Assembly (NCBI RefSeq): GCF_023101685.1
Contig: NZ_CP082164.1
Location: 1,736,001-1,800,000 of the forward strand
Direction of reading: 5' to 3'
Length of the DNA: 64,000 bases
Source: Bradyrhizobium sp. 186
GTDB lineage: Bacteria > Pseudomonadota > Alphaproteobacteria > Rhizobiales > Xanthobacteraceae
Part shown: in pieces, positions 7,478 to 16,137 of the stretch
Layout of the letters: every line of letters starts with the position of its first letter
How positions within the stretch are numbered: position 1 is the first letter of the stretch
Made by a program: the position numbers and the translations under genes
The notes under the pieces: model-generated
Database searches by the model: none
What the model saw: the letters and a program-made list of their open reading frames with translations, nothing else
What the model was told of the DNA's origin: nothing

Positions 7478-9826
7478 ATGGGCGTTGAGGGCATTGGCGC
7501 AAGCGTCAAACGTAAGGAAGACCGCCGTTTTATTACCGGCAAGGGCCGCTACGTTGACGACATCAAGTTGGTGGGCCTGACACACGCGCATTTCATCCGT
7601 AGTCCACACGCGCATGCCAGGGTCAAGGGCATCGATTCATCCGAAGCGATGAAGATGCCCGGCGTGGTCGCGGTGCTCACCGGCCAGCAGATCGTCGATG
7701 ATAAGGTCGGCAATTTGATTTGCGGCTGGGCCATCACGTCGAAAGACGGCTCGCCGATGAAGATGGGGGCGTGGCCGGCGATGGCACCGGAGACCGTGCG
7801 CTTCGTGGGGCAGGCGGTCGCTGTTGTGATCGCCGAAACCAAGAATCAGGCCAAGGACGCCGCGGAGGCCGTCGTCGTCGATTATGAAGAACTTGAGGCC
7901 GTGCCTGATATCCGCGCCGCCATTAAGCAGGGCGCGCCGCAGTTGCATCCGGAGGCGCCGGGTAATGTGGTCTACGACTGGCATATCGGCGATGAGGCAG
8001 CAGTAAAAGGCGCGTTTGCCAAGGCCGCGAACGTGGTGGAAATGGACCTCACCAACAATCGCCTTGCGCCGAACCCGATGGAGCCGCGCTCGGCGATCGC
8101 CGACTACGACACGGCCGAAGAACACTACACGCTCTACACGACTTCGCAAAATCCGCATGTCGCCCGTCTCGTTCTGTCGGCCTTCTACAACATCGCGCCT
8201 GAGCACAAGCTGCGGGTTATTGCGCCTGACGTCGGCGGGGGGTTCGGCTCCAAGATCTACATCTATCCGGAAGAGATGGTTGCGCTGTGGGCGTCGAGGA
8301 AGACGGGCCGCCCGGTGAAGTGGACCAGTGATCGGACCGAAGCCTTTCTCACCGATCACCATGGCCGCGACCATATCTCGAAGGCGGAGATGGCGTTCGA
8401 CAAGGACAACATGATCCTGGGGCTTCGGGTCAAGACCCACGCCAATTTCGGCGCCTACATGTCGCTGTTCTCGTCAGCGGTGCCGACTTATCTCTACGCG
8501 ACGCTGTTGTCCGGCCAATACATGATCCCGGCCATCTATGCCGAGGTGATGGGTGTCTACACCAACACCACGCCGGTCGATGCCTACAGAGGTGCGGGGA
8601 GGCCCGAGGCGAGCTATCTGCTGGAGCGCATGATGGAAACCGCGGCGCGTCAGTTGAAGGTCGATCCGACTGAACTGCGCCGCAAGAACTTCATCACGAC
8701 GTTTCCGTATCAGACGCCTGTAATCATGGCCTATGACATCGGCGATTTCGGCGCTTCGCTCGATGCCGCGATGAAGGCGATCGATTACGCTGGCTTCGCG
8801 GGCCGCAAAGCCAAAGCCAAGTCGGAAGGCAAGCTGCTCGGCATCGGCGTCTCCTGCTACATCGAGGCCTGCGGCATTGCGCCGTCAAAGGCAGTAGGTA
8901 GCCTGGGCGCTGGCGTCGGCTTGTGGGAATCGGCGGAAGTCCGCGTCAATCCGGTCGGGACCATCGAGATCCTCACAGGATCGCACAGCCACGGTCAGGG
9001 CCATGAGACGACGTTCGCGCAGTTGATTTCGGAGCGCTTGGGCGTCCCGATCAGCCAGGTACAGATCATCCACGGCGACACCGACAAGGTGCAGTTCGGT
9101 ATGGGCACTTACGGTTCGCGCTCACTCGCGGTCGGTGGGGCGGCCATTATCAAGGCGATGGAGAAGGTCGAGGCCAAGGCTAAGAAGATCGCAGCCCACG
9201 CGCTGGAGGCTTCCGAGGGCGACATCGTGATCGAGAACGGCGAGTTCAAGGTTGCCGGCACTGACAAGTCGATCGCGCTGCCGATGGTGGCGCTCGCCGC
9301 TTATACTGCGCACAACCTGCCTGACGGCATGGAGCCTGGTCTGAAAGAAACCGCCTTCTACGACCCGACCAACTTTACCTTCCCGGCGGGCACCTATATC
9401 TGCGAGCTCGAGGTCGATGCCGGCACTGGAAAGACTTCGTTTGTCAATTTTGTCGCGGCCGATGATTTCGGGCGGTTGATCAACCCGATGATCGTTGAGG
9501 GCCAGGTCCATGGTGGGCTTGCGCAAGGTATCGGCCAAGCGCTGCTCGAGCACGCCGTCTATGATACCAACGGGCAGCCGGTGACGGCGTCATTTATGGA
9601 CTACGCCATGCCGCGCGCCGACGACTTGCCGTCGTTCCAGTTGAGCCACACCACCACGCTGTGTCCCGGCAATCCGCTCGGTGTCAAAGGCTGCGGCGAG
9701 GCCGGCGCGATCGGCGCATCTGCCGCCGTGATCAACGCGATCACGGATGCGATCGACAACAACAAGCTCGAAATGCCGGCGACGCCCAATCGAGTCTGGC
9801 ACGCCATTCACGGCAAAGCGCAGTAG
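7478..9826 (+). CDS. Molybdenum hydroxylase large subunit, form II CO-dehydrogenase-like (CoxL family)
   Basis: 782 residues with a GGGAGG-type ribosome site upstream of ATG 7478. The active-site loop reads AYRGAGR at residues 369-375. This is the form II signature; true aerobic CO dehydrogenase (form I) has AYxCSFR with the copper-binding Cys, which is absent here. The base-catalyst Glu is Glu741 in GCGEAGAIG, and DVGGGFGSK near residue 250 binds the molybdopterin. Form II enzymes hydroxylate various aldehydes, purines or N-heterocycles; CO oxidation is doubtful for them. It works with the small subunit upstream (86-base gap) and the medium subunit downstream (11-base gap). Confidence 0.95.
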   Translation: MGVEGIGASVKRKEDRRFITGKGRYVDDIKLVGLTHAHFIRSPHAHARVKGIDSSEAMKMPGVVAVLTGQQIVDDKVGNLICGWAITSKDGSPMKMGAWPAMAPETVRFVGQAVAVVIAETKNQAKDAAEAVVVDYEELEAVPDIRAAIKQGAPQLHPEAPGNVVYDWHIGDEAAVKGAFAKAANVVEMDLTNNRLAPNPMEPRSAIADYDTAEEHYTLYTTSQNPHVARLVLSAFYNIAPEHKLRVIAPDVGGGFGSKIYIYPEEMVALWASRKTGRPVKWTSDRTEAFLTDHHGRDHISKAEMAFDKDNMILGLRVKTHANFGAYMSLFSSAVPTYLYATLLSGQYMIPAIYAEVMGVYTNTTPVDAYRGAGRPEASYLLERMMETAARQLKVDPTELRRKNFITTFPYQTPVIMAYDIGDFGASLDAAMKAIDYAGFAGRKAKAKSEGKLLGIGVSCYIEACGIAPSKAVGSLGAGVGLWESAEVRVNPVGTIEILTGSHSHGQGHETTFAQLISERLGVPISQVQIIHGDTDKVQFGMGTYGSRSLAVGGAAIIKAMEKVEAKAKKIAAHALEASEGDIVIENGEFKVAGTDKSIALPMVALAAYTAHNLPDGMEPGLKETAFYDPTNFTFPAGTYICELEVDAGTGKTSFVNFVAADDFGRLINPMIVEGQVHGGLAQGIGQALLEHAVYDTNGQPVTASFMDYAMPRADDLPSFQLSHTTTLCPGNPLGVKGCGEAGAIGASAAVINAITDAIDNNKLEMPATPNRVWHAIHGKAQ

Positions 9827-9837
9827 GGAGCATTGCC

Positions 9838-10632
9838 ATGTACGAGACAACTTATCACCGCGCCTCCAGCGTTGACGAAGCCGCGACGATGTTCACTAAA
9901 GGCTCGGAATCGAAATACCTTGCTGGCGGCCATACGCTGATTCCCGTCATGAAGCAGCGTCTAGCATCGCCCTCCGACATTATCGATCTCGGAAAGATCA
10001 AGGAACTCATCGGCATCGAAGCGTCAGGTGACGCGGTAACGATCAAGGCAGCGACGACTCACTGCGATGTGGCCACCAGCAAGACTGTGCAAATGGCGAT
10101 TCCTGCGCTGGCGTACCTCGCCTCGCTGATCGGCGATCCGGCTGTGCGCCATCGTGGCACCATCGGCGGCTCGCTCGCCAACAACGATCCCGCCGCGGAT
10201 TATCCGGCCGCGGTTCTGGCAATAGGCGCAACCATCAAGACCAACAAGCGCTCAATTGCGGCAGATGATTTTTTCGAGGGCTTGTTCACCACAGCGCTGG
10301 AGGAGGGCGAGATCATCACCGCTGTGTCTTTCCCAGTCCCGGCGAAGGCCGGTTATGCCAAATTTCCTCATCCGGCTTCGCGCTTTGCATTGGCCGGTGT
10401 GTTCGTGGCTAAGATTAAATCGGGCGAGGTTCGTGTTGCCGTGACGGGGGCGTCGCAAAGCGGCGTCATGCGAGTACCGGCCGTAGAGTCGGCCTTGCAG
10501 GCGGACTGGTCGGCGGCCGCACTTGACGATATCGCGATCTCAGACGACGGCTTGCTGAACGATCTTCATGGCTCCTCGGACTATCGCGCCCACTTGATCA
10601 AGGTGATGGCGCAGCGAGCGCTGGCAGTTTGA
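9838..10632 (+). CDS. Molybdenum hydroxylase medium subunit, FAD-binding (CoxM-like)
   Basis: 264 residues starting at ATG 9838, eleven bases after the large subunit, with a GGGAG ahead; the longer frame that begins inside the large-subunit gene is an artefact. The two FAD-binding motifs are present: AGGHTLIP at residues 29-36, and TIGGSLANNDPAADYP around residues 107-122. It accepts electrons from the iron-sulphur subunit and passes them to an electron acceptor. The gene order small-large-medium differs from the medium-small-large order of classical cox operons, which again points away from a true CO dehydrogenase. Confidence 0.94.
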   Translation: MYETTYHRASSVDEAATMFTKGSESKYLAGGHTLIPVMKQRLASPSDIIDLGKIKELIGIEASGDAVTIKAATTHCDVATSKTVQMAIPALAYLASLIGDPAVRHRGTIGGSLANNDPAADYPAAVLAIGATIKTNKRSIAADDFFEGLFTTALEEGEIITAVSFPVPAKAGYAKFPHPASRFALAGVFVAKIKSGEVRVAVTGASQSGVMRVPAVESALQADWSAAALDDIAISDDGLLNDLHGSSDYRAHLIKVMAQRALAV

Positions 10633-10891
10633 ACAGCATGATGTCGGGTAATGGACGAACTAGCATACCGCACCAATGCACCCGCGCTTGCCATCGATGA
10701 TGTCAAGGTGGCGACGATGCTCTAGACGGAATGATTGACATTGCTCCAACATCTCTGCGGTCTTTTGTCCGAGTTGCTAAAGGTTTGACCACCATTCTGA
10801 CAGTACGAAGGATTAGAAGGAGTAAGAGAATGGACCAATCGATATGCCAGCGGCGCTGAGTGTGACGCCTATCCAGCGGACGGAAGGAGCT

Positions 10892-11158
10892 ATGACGGCC
10901 GCGAACGGGGAATATCCGTTAGAGGCCGCGGCGGAACTGGTGCGTACCTATGGCGCGGTCGTCAATGCGATCACGGCGAATGTCCTTAATGCCCAGGCGG
11001 GGTCTGAATGGTTGAGCGCCGAACCGCAAAATCTCGAAGAAGTCCGACGTTCGCTCAACAGGATCGCCAACGATGGTATGCGAGCAGGCGAAGCCCTCGT
11101 GCGACTTAGGTCGCTTATGGAGAAGGTGCCGATCGTGGATGGAGCTTTTGGACCTTAA
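10892..11158 (+). CDS. Short protein resembling the dimerisation segment of a sensor histidine kinase; possibly a remnant
   Basis: 88 residues from ATG 10892, preceded by GGAAGGAGC at good spacing. The stretch NLEEVRRSLNRIANDGMR followed by AGEALVRLRSL resembles the helix after the phospho-accepting His in rhizobial HisKA kinases, which usually read like NLEEARRAAGRIVRDGNRA. No phospho-accepting His motif (HELxQPL) and no ATPase domain are present. A second frame just downstream (from about 11136) reads WMELLDLKQ, as the next kinase segment would, so the gene may be a frameshifted, heavily shortened kinase. A real small protein with a helical hairpin is the alternative; the strong ribosome site favours some translation. 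Confidence 0.45.
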   Translation: MTAANGEYPLEAAAELVRTYGAVVNAITANVLNAQAGSEWLSAEPQNLEEVRRSLNRIANDGMRAGEALVRLRSLMEKVPIVDGAFGP

Positions 11159-11377
11159 GCAGAACGATCCACACGTCGGCGGTGGAGGTGACCTCCAGGC
11201 CACGGAATGGCGACTCCTCGCCAAACTTGCCGGGACGTTGGAATGGGATCGCTCAGGCCGATAGCTGCTATGCGGATAGCTGCTATCTGGAGAAATCGTT
11301 AACGACAAAGCGTGCCAGCGGTTATCACCTTTGCAACTCGGTGAAGAAGCCTAGGCGCTCACGCGTGGAGATTTGCA

Positions 11378-12364
11378 TTGGCGACGTTCAAGGCGATCAG
11401 GATTGACAAGGCGGACAAGGGCACCGCCGCGACGCTCACCCAGTTCGACGAATCCGACCTGATGGATGGCGACGTCACAGTACGGGTGGAATGGTCGGCG
11501 CTGAATTACAAGGACGGTCTTGCCCTCACCGGCAAGTCGCCGGTCGTACGGCGCTTTCCAATGATTCCGGGCATCGATCTTGCGGGCACGGTCGAGCAGT
11601 CGTTGCATCCGCATTGGAGAGCCGGCGACAAGGTGATCTGTAACGGCTGGGGGCTCGGTGAGACCCATCTGGGTGCCTATGCTGAGAAAGCTCGCGTCAA
11701 GGGCGATTGGCTGGTGCGTGTTCCGGACGGTATGTCCACGCGCGACGCGATGGCGATCGGCACTGCCGGCTATACGGCTATGCTGGCGGTACTTGCGTTG
11801 GAACAGCATGGCATCACCCCGGCGAGCGGTCCGATTGTAGTGACCGGCGCCGCGGGCGGTGTCGGCTCGGTGGCCATCTCGGTGTTGTCAAAGCGTGGCT
11901 ATCAGGTGATCGCATCGACCGGACGGATGTCGGAGGCCGACTATCTGCAACACCTCGGTGCATCCGAGGTGATCGATCGCAATGAGCTCACCGGGCCAGT
12001 CAAGCCGATGGCCAGAGAACGCTGGGCAGGCGGGATCGACAGCGTCGGCTCAACCACGTTGGCCAATCTCGTGTCGATGACGAAGTACCGGGGTGCAGTC
12101 GCTGCTTGCGGCCTCGCGGGCGGCATGGATCTGCCGACCTCGGTGGCGCCATTTATTTTGCGGGGTGTATGTCTGTTGGGTATCGATTCTGTGATGTGCC
12201 CAATTGAGCTGCGAAAGGTCGCGTGGAGCAGTCTGGTCAGTGACCTGGATTCCAGGAAGTTATCCGAAATCACTCACGAGATTGGGCTTGATCAAGTGTT
12301 CGATAGGGGCGCCGAAATCCTCGAGGGGCGGGTTCGTGGTCGAACCGTGGTAAGAGTTGTCTGA
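11378..12364 (+). CDS. acuI: Zinc-free medium-chain reductase, acryloyl-CoA reductase / YhdH type
   Basis: 328 residues from TTG 11378, with GTGGAG seven bases upstream. The N-terminal catalytic domain has [17 protein letters not shown], diagnostic for the AcuI/YhdH branch of NADPH-dependent quinone-oxidoreductase-like enzymes. The Rossmann loop [10 protein letters not shown] lies near residues 153-162, and no zinc-ligand cysteines are present, as expected. AcuI reduces toxic acryloyl-CoA to propionyl-CoA. Here the neighbour across a divergent Lrp gene is methionine gamma-lyase, whose 2-oxobutyrate product also leads to propionyl-CoA, so a shared C3 route is possible. The symbol is by family resemblance; substrate not proven. 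Confidence 0.82.
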   Translation: MATFKAIRIDKADKGTAATLTQFDESDLMDGDVTVRVEWSALNYKDGLALTGKSPVVRRFPMIPGIDLAGTVEQSLHPHWRAGDKVICNGWGLGETHLGAYAEKARVKGDWLVRVPDGMSTRDAMAIGTAGYTAMLAVLALEQHGITPASGPIVVTGAAGGVGSVAISVLSKRGYQVIASTGRMSEADYLQHLGASEVIDRNELTGPVKPMARERWAGGIDSVGSTTLANLVSMTKYRGAVAACGLAGGMDLPTSVAPFILRGVCLLGIDSVMCPIELRKVAWSSLVSDLDSRKLSEITHEIGLDQVFDRGAEILEGRVRGRTVVRVV

Positions 12365-12514
12365 GACTTTGAATATTCGTCCGCGAGCGTTCGGCGAAAC
12401 AGGCATATCGGCCCGAACGGCGCAGCTAGGAGGCGCCTGTTTCACTATTCAGATAGCTCCCGGCCTGTTTCAGGGCAGGCAGATTGCGATCCGGGATAGC
12501 TGCCTCCCGGTTCA

Positions 12515-13009
12515 CTACCGAATATGGCGTCCCTTCACTGGCAATGCTCCTGCGGCCTTGTAGGTGCGCATCGCAAAGCTTGATCGAATGTCGCGCACGG
12601 AAGGCAGCGACAGAAGGCGGCGTAGTATCGTGCTCTCGTAGGTCGCCATGTCAGGCACGACCACCTCGATCAGGAAATCAACATCGCCCGATACGAGATG
12701 GCAGGAGACCACATCTGGCATCGCGACAACCGCGTCGACAAAGGCATTGGCACTCTCGTGCGAATGACGCTCGACCTTGATGCCTGCGAAAACGGTGAGG
12801 CCGAGATCGACCGCGGCCCGGTTGAGAATTGTGCGGTAGCCCTCGATCGCGCCGTTCTCTTCAAGCAGCTTAACTCGCCTTGAACAAGGAGACGGTGACA
12901 AGCCGACACGGTCAGCCAACGTGATGGTGGGCAGTCTCGCGTCCGCTTGCAGCTCCTCTAGAATCTTCAAGTCGATCGCATCCAGCGTGATTTTGGCAGG
13001 ATCACTCAC
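12515..13009 (-). CDS. Lrp/AsnC family transcriptional regulator
   Basis: 164 residues: an N-terminal helix-turn-helix (residues about 10-60, with DLKILEELQADARLP and a SPSPCSRRVKLLEE recognition helix) and a C-terminal RAM effector domain containing VSCHLVSGDVDFLIEVVVPD. Such regulators bind amino acids and usually control a neighbouring amino-acid gene. It is divergent from the methionine gamma-lyase gene, and a spaced inverted repeat lies between the two starts, so it most likely controls that enzyme and itself in response to methionine or a related amino acid. Confidence 0.93.
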   Translation of the reverse strand: MSDPAKITLDAIDLKILEELQADARLPTITLADRVGLSPSPCSRRVKLLEENGAIEGYRTILNRAAVDLGLTVFAGIKVERHSHESANAFVDAVVAMPDVVSCHLVSGDVDFLIEVVVPDMATYESTILRRLLSLPSVRDIRSSFAMRTYKAAGALPVKGRHIR

Positions 13010-13037
13010 TCTTCGCCCCGCGATTACAATTGTGCCA

Positions 13038-13110
13038 ATCAGTGATCAAAGAATAGCGAGTTTAGCACCAATGTACGCCGCTTTGTGGCATAAATCTCTA
13101 AATCACTGAT
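13038..13110. promoter_or_regulatory. Candidate Lrp operator: spaced inverted repeat in the divergent promoter region
   Basis: ATCAGTGAT (13038-13046) and its exact reverse complement ATCACTGAT (13102-13110) lie 64 bases apart start to start, about six helical turns, inside the 117-base gap between the Lrp-type regulator and the methionine gamma-lyase gene. Lrp-family octamers wrap DNA and bind repeated sites at helical spacing, so the arrangement fits. The right copy lies 17 bases ahead of the lyase start codon and would overlap its ribosome-binding region. The intervening DNA is A/T-richer than the neighbourhood. Confidence 0.5.
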
Positions 13111-13126
13111 CTTTCTGAGTGAATCC

Positions 13127-14326
13127 ATGCAAGTGAACCGCCGCAACCGTGGCTTTGCTACCCGCGCCATCCACGATGGTTACGATCCGCTTGACTATCA
13201 CGGCGCGCTCAATCCACCGGTTTTCTTGACCTCGACCTACGCATTCGATCGATCGGCGACCGGCAGCGATCGGTTCGCAGGGGCGGCCCAAGGATACGTC
13301 TACAGCCGTGTCGGCAACCCGACGGTTAGTATTCTGGAGAGCCGCCTCGCGAATCTCGAGGAGGGTGAAGCCGAACTCGCCACGTCATCCGGAATGGGCG
13401 CTCTGACGGCGGTGATCTGGACGCTGCTCAAGGCCGGTGACGAGATCGTTGCGGACAAGACGCTCTACGGCTGCACCTTCGGGCTGTTGCATCACCAGAT
13501 CGAGCGCTTTGGTATCGTTACGAGGTTTGCCGACCTCACCGACCCAGAAAACCTCAAAGCCGGGCTCACGACGAAAACCCGGATGGTGATTACCGAGACG
13601 CCGTCCAATCCCAACATGCGCGTGATCGACATCGCCGCGATCGCTCAAATCTGCCGCCGCGCGGGTGTCTTGCTCGTCGTCGACAACACTTACTGCACGC
13701 CTTACCTACAAAAGCCGATCACGCTTGGGGCGGACATCGTTATGCATTCGGCGACGAAGTATCTCGGCGGGCATGGCGATCTGCTTGCCGGGGCCGTTGT
13801 TGCACGCAAGGAGCGTATCGATCAGTTCCGGTTCGTGGGAATCAAGGAGATGAACGGCGCTTGCATCTCGGCATTCGACGCGTTCCTGATCCTGCGCGGA
13901 CTGAAGACGTTGACCTTGCGCATGGACCGTCATTGCGAAACGGCCCTGAAGCTCGCTCACGACCTCGAGGCCCATCCGTCCGTGGATCGGGTCTATTTTC
14001 CTGGTCTCGATAGCCATCCCCAGAAGATGCTGGCGAGCCGACAGATGAGCTCGTTCGGCGGCATGATCGCCATGGAGCTGAAGGGCGGCCTCGCCGCTGG
14101 ACGCAGCTTCATGGACGCTGTGCAAGTCGCCACCCGTGCCGTAAGTCTCGGCGATGCCGAGACGCTGGTGCAGCATCCAGCCTCCATGACCCACGCAACC
14201 TATTCCACGGAGGAGAGAACCAAGCACGGGTTTGCGGACGGCCTGATCCGTCTGTCTGTGGGTCTCGAAGACTACGACGACATCAAAGGCGATTTGATCG
14301 ACGCGCTGGATCACCTGGCTCGCTGA
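13127..14326 (+). CDS. mgl: Methionine gamma-lyase (PLP-dependent)
   Basis: 399 residues of the Cys/Met-metabolism PLP family. The Schiff-base lysine is Lys211 in [11 protein letters not shown]. Tyr-Gly-Cys116-Thr-Phe matches the cysteine that distinguishes methionine gamma-lyase (Cys116 in the Pseudomonas putida enzyme) from cystathionine synthases and lyases, which have other residues there. It would split L-methionine into methanethiol, ammonia and 2-oxobutyrate in the cytoplasm. The divergent Lrp regulator and the inverted repeat before the start suggest amino-acid-responsive control. O-acetylhomoserine sulfhydrylase is the main alternative, but length and the Cys argue against it. Confidence 0.88.
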   Translation: MQVNRRNRGFATRAIHDGYDPLDYHGALNPPVFLTSTYAFDRSATGSDRFAGAAQGYVYSRVGNPTVSILESRLANLEEGEAELATSSGMGALTAVIWTLLKAGDEIVADKTLYGCTFGLLHHQIERFGIVTRFADLTDPENLKAGLTTKTRMVITETPSNPNMRVIDIAAIAQICRRAGVLLVVDNTYCTPYLQKPITLGADIVMHSATKYLGGHGDLLAGAVVARKERIDQFRFVGIKEMNGACISAFDAFLILRGLKTLTLRMDRHCETALKLAHDLEAHPSVDRVYFPGLDSHPQKMLASRQMSSFGGMIAMELKGGLAAGRSFMDAVQVATRAVSLGDAETLVQHPASMTHATYSTEERTKHGFADGLIRLSVGLEDYDDIKGDLIDALDHLAR

Positions 14327-14425
14327 AGGCCGCCCATCCGAGTCAAACTCACCTTCAAACCCATTGGCGAACGCCATGCCGCTGGCCGATGGCGGCGGAT
14401 CACCATTTAGAAAAAATGCGAATGC

Positions 14426-14632
14426 TCAATACGTCTTGAGAGCCCTCAAGGCGCCTCCGTCCGCGAGATTCTTTGCCGTGAGCATCGATTTTGGGGATCG
14501 AGAATGCCCTTGCGTCCATAACGCCCACGCGCTGGCATGCCCGAGGATACGATCGCGTGTCTGCTGCGCGATGCCGTCGCTGTCAAGCCAATCAGCCATA
14601 AGGTGACGTGTGCTGTATAGCGTCAAGTCGGC
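14426..14632 (-). pseudogene. Remnant of a tyrosine recombinase C-terminus
   Basis: About 69 residues clearly match the end of the intact integrase at 26.5-28.4 kb: both read ADLTLYSTRHLMADWLD, then a variant of RTRDRILGHAS, and both finish with similar LxxLKxY tails. The copy has lost the segment holding the catalytic tyrosine (intact copy RGRYGRKG) and about 20 residues after it, and the sequence upstream of ADLTLY is unrelated. It is therefore a dead fragment in the same orientation as the intact gene. It likely marks an older insertion or the far edge of the same island. Confidence 0.85.
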
Positions 14633-14639
14633 AGGCTCA

Positions 14640-15162
14640 AGGCCTGAGCGAACGGTCCCGCAAAGTGATCTTTGGTCACTCGACGAAGACCAACGTTTCG
14701 GACGGTTAGCGACTTTGACTAGAGGATTCGTCGGTTGTCTCCAAGGCAAGGCCGAATGGGATGTTGGTGGCTTGTACATGGCGGTGGGCTCAATCAGTTC
14801 CGGGTGGCCTTGGCGTCGCGATCGCCGAACCAAGCGCCCCTGCGCAGCGGCGCCCTCTAGCCGCCGGGCGCTCAGGTGTGTTGACACTTGAGCAACGAAG
14901 TCGAACAAAGACTGCTATTGCTCGAACGGATGGTAGGCCTATTCTTTGTCCGCTGCCATCTACTGCGGAGCTGGGTTTCGCCGCAGTTTGACGCCGCCAA
15001 GCAAGCCTCATTCAGTCAAAAAGCCTGTTTGATCAGACCGAGTCGCCTGCTGGCGGTCGTTGTCCTATCTCAAGCCGCCCAGCAGGAGGCGATCCTTGAA
15101 GACACGCCTCGTCGGACTTGGCCCGCACAGCACGCAAACGAGTTCTCCCGGCGGAGTAGAAC
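14640..15162. other. Non-coding scar region after the integrase remnant
   Basis: About 520 bases without a supportable gene; short overlapping frames on both strands look random. It contains one copy of a 67-base dispersed repeat (14879-14945). The region probably consists of worn mobile-element sequence. Confidence 0.5.
14879..14945 (+). repeat. 67-base dispersed repeat, copy A
   Basis: Aligns without gaps to 17075-17141 at about 53 of 67 positions. The best conserved core is GAACAAAG followed five or six bases later by a TTGCTCGAACG block, and the copies end in an identical GCCTATTCT. GAGCAA (14890-14895) and TTGCTC (14918-14923) form an imperfect hairpin. This copy lies in a gene-free gap beside the integrase remnant. 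The function is unknown; a small REP-like element or the worn end of a mobile element would fit. Confidence 0.6.
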
Positions 15163-15396
15163 ATGACCAACACGCGCCAGAGCAAATGCGAGACTTGCGA
15201 GACGCCAAGAGCAGCGTCATGGCCATGGGCCGTCGCAGACGACGATCAATTAAAGGAGCTGGCCGTCTGCAGCGCATCCTTCCTGACAATGGTTGAGCGG
15301 CTCAATCGAACCGAAGCTGCCATTCGCACGAGGGCATATTTCCTCGATATTCCACTTCGTCGTGTCGGCGTACGACGGCGCGCCACGTTCAAGTAG
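15163..15396 (+). CDS. Small putative DNA-binding protein (77 residues)
   Basis: Starts at ATG 15163 with GGAG about 10 bases upstream. The centre reads ADDDQLKELAVCSASFLTMV then ERLNRTEAAIRTRAYFLDI, the pattern of small rhizobial proteins with a Myb/SANT-like helix-turn-helix in which an acidic start is followed by Leu-rich helices and an R-T-x-x-A-I/V-R-x-R-A recognition helix. The C-terminus is basic (RRVGVRRRATFK). The N-terminus has two cysteines (CETC) of unknown role. It stands alone among mobile remnants. I infer DNA binding from the pattern only. Confidence 0.6.
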   Translation: MTNTRQSKCETCETPRAASWPWAVADDDQLKELAVCSASFLTMVERLNRTEAAIRTRAYFLDIPLRRVGVRRRATFK

Positions 15397-15701
15397 TCGC
15401 GACATGCGGTGGCGAGACGGAGCGGGGCGGGGAAAGGCTTATTCTGCACTGTGAGACAAGCAGCTGGATCATCAAGACGACGCCCGCTTCAATTTCTCTC
15501 CCGAGGGCGGGTGCGGACTGCGGTCTCGTTCTGTAAACGATACCGCGCTTTTTTTCGGAAACGAACCTTGGCACCGATGGCTCGAACAAAGACCATGATG
15601 CAGACACTCGTTAGCATCACCGGCGAGGCGGGATCCTGCACGTCATGACGATGATCTTGTCAATTGGGGCGATGACCCGACAGGCGCGGGCTTGTTAAGC
15701 C
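15397..15701. other. Intergenic region without recognised content
   Basis: About 300 bases between two small frames. No ribosome site, hairpin with T-run, tRNA shape or gene family resemblance was seen on either strand. Confidence 0.4.
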
Positions 15702-16079
15702 ATGTCGACCATTCCGCAGATCGATAGCCGGGCGTCGAACAGTTTTTCAATGAAGGTGGCGCTTGTTGCTCGGTTTGCCCAGCATGGACCGACCGTCGTC
15801 AATCTGAGGACCTGCGAACGCTCGGAATGGTTGTTGGTCGCCACTGACCGGGCTCGGATCAAGATCGAGGTCCTGTCGGGCTATCTTTCGCTTTTCGGCC
15901 ATAGTCTCGATATGGTCGTCAGTGCCCACGAGAATGCTTACCTGACCGATGCCGAGCAGGTCAGGATCCAGGTCTTGAGTGAGGCGGGAGCCGACGTGAT
16001 CGTCTCGCTCCTTCCGGGGGGCACGTTTAGCATTTCGGAGATCGCTCGCGTCTCGGCGATCAAGCGCGAAACCGGCTGA
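15702..16079 (+). CDS. Hypothetical protein (125 residues)
   Basis: An open frame from ATG 15702 with third-position G/C bias like its neighbours, but no clear ribosome site. I do not recognise the family. The protein is soluble by composition, with a hydrophobic middle (IEVLSGYLSLFGHSLDMVV) and an N-terminal Ser-rich segment. It ends 58 bases before the convergent LysR gene. It may be a real rhizobial hypothetical or a chance frame. Confidence 0.4.
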   Translation: MSTIPQIDSRASNSFSMKVALVARFAQHGPTVVNLRTCERSEWLLVATDRARIKIEVLSGYLSLFGHSLDMVVSAHENAYLTDAEQVRIQVLSEAGADVIVSLLPGGTFSISEIARVSAIKRETG

Positions 16080-16137
16080 CCGGGCTTTGACGGGTGCCTA
16101 TCGTGGCAGGTGTCGACGGAGGCGGCATCAAAGCCGG

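Noticed and set aside
7637..8440. A 267-residue minus-strand frame inside the molybdenum hydroxylase large subunit
   Set aside because: Lies within a strongly supported gene; the sequence is Arg/His-rich noise.
6906..10632. A true aerobic carbon monoxide dehydrogenase
   Set aside because: The large subunit has AYRGAGR, the form II loop, and lacks the copper-binding Cys motif of form I enzymes.
10830..10859. A nine-codon leader peptide with AAGGAG upstream
   Set aside because: Too short to judge; no attenuator hairpins follow and its codons show no amino-acid bias.
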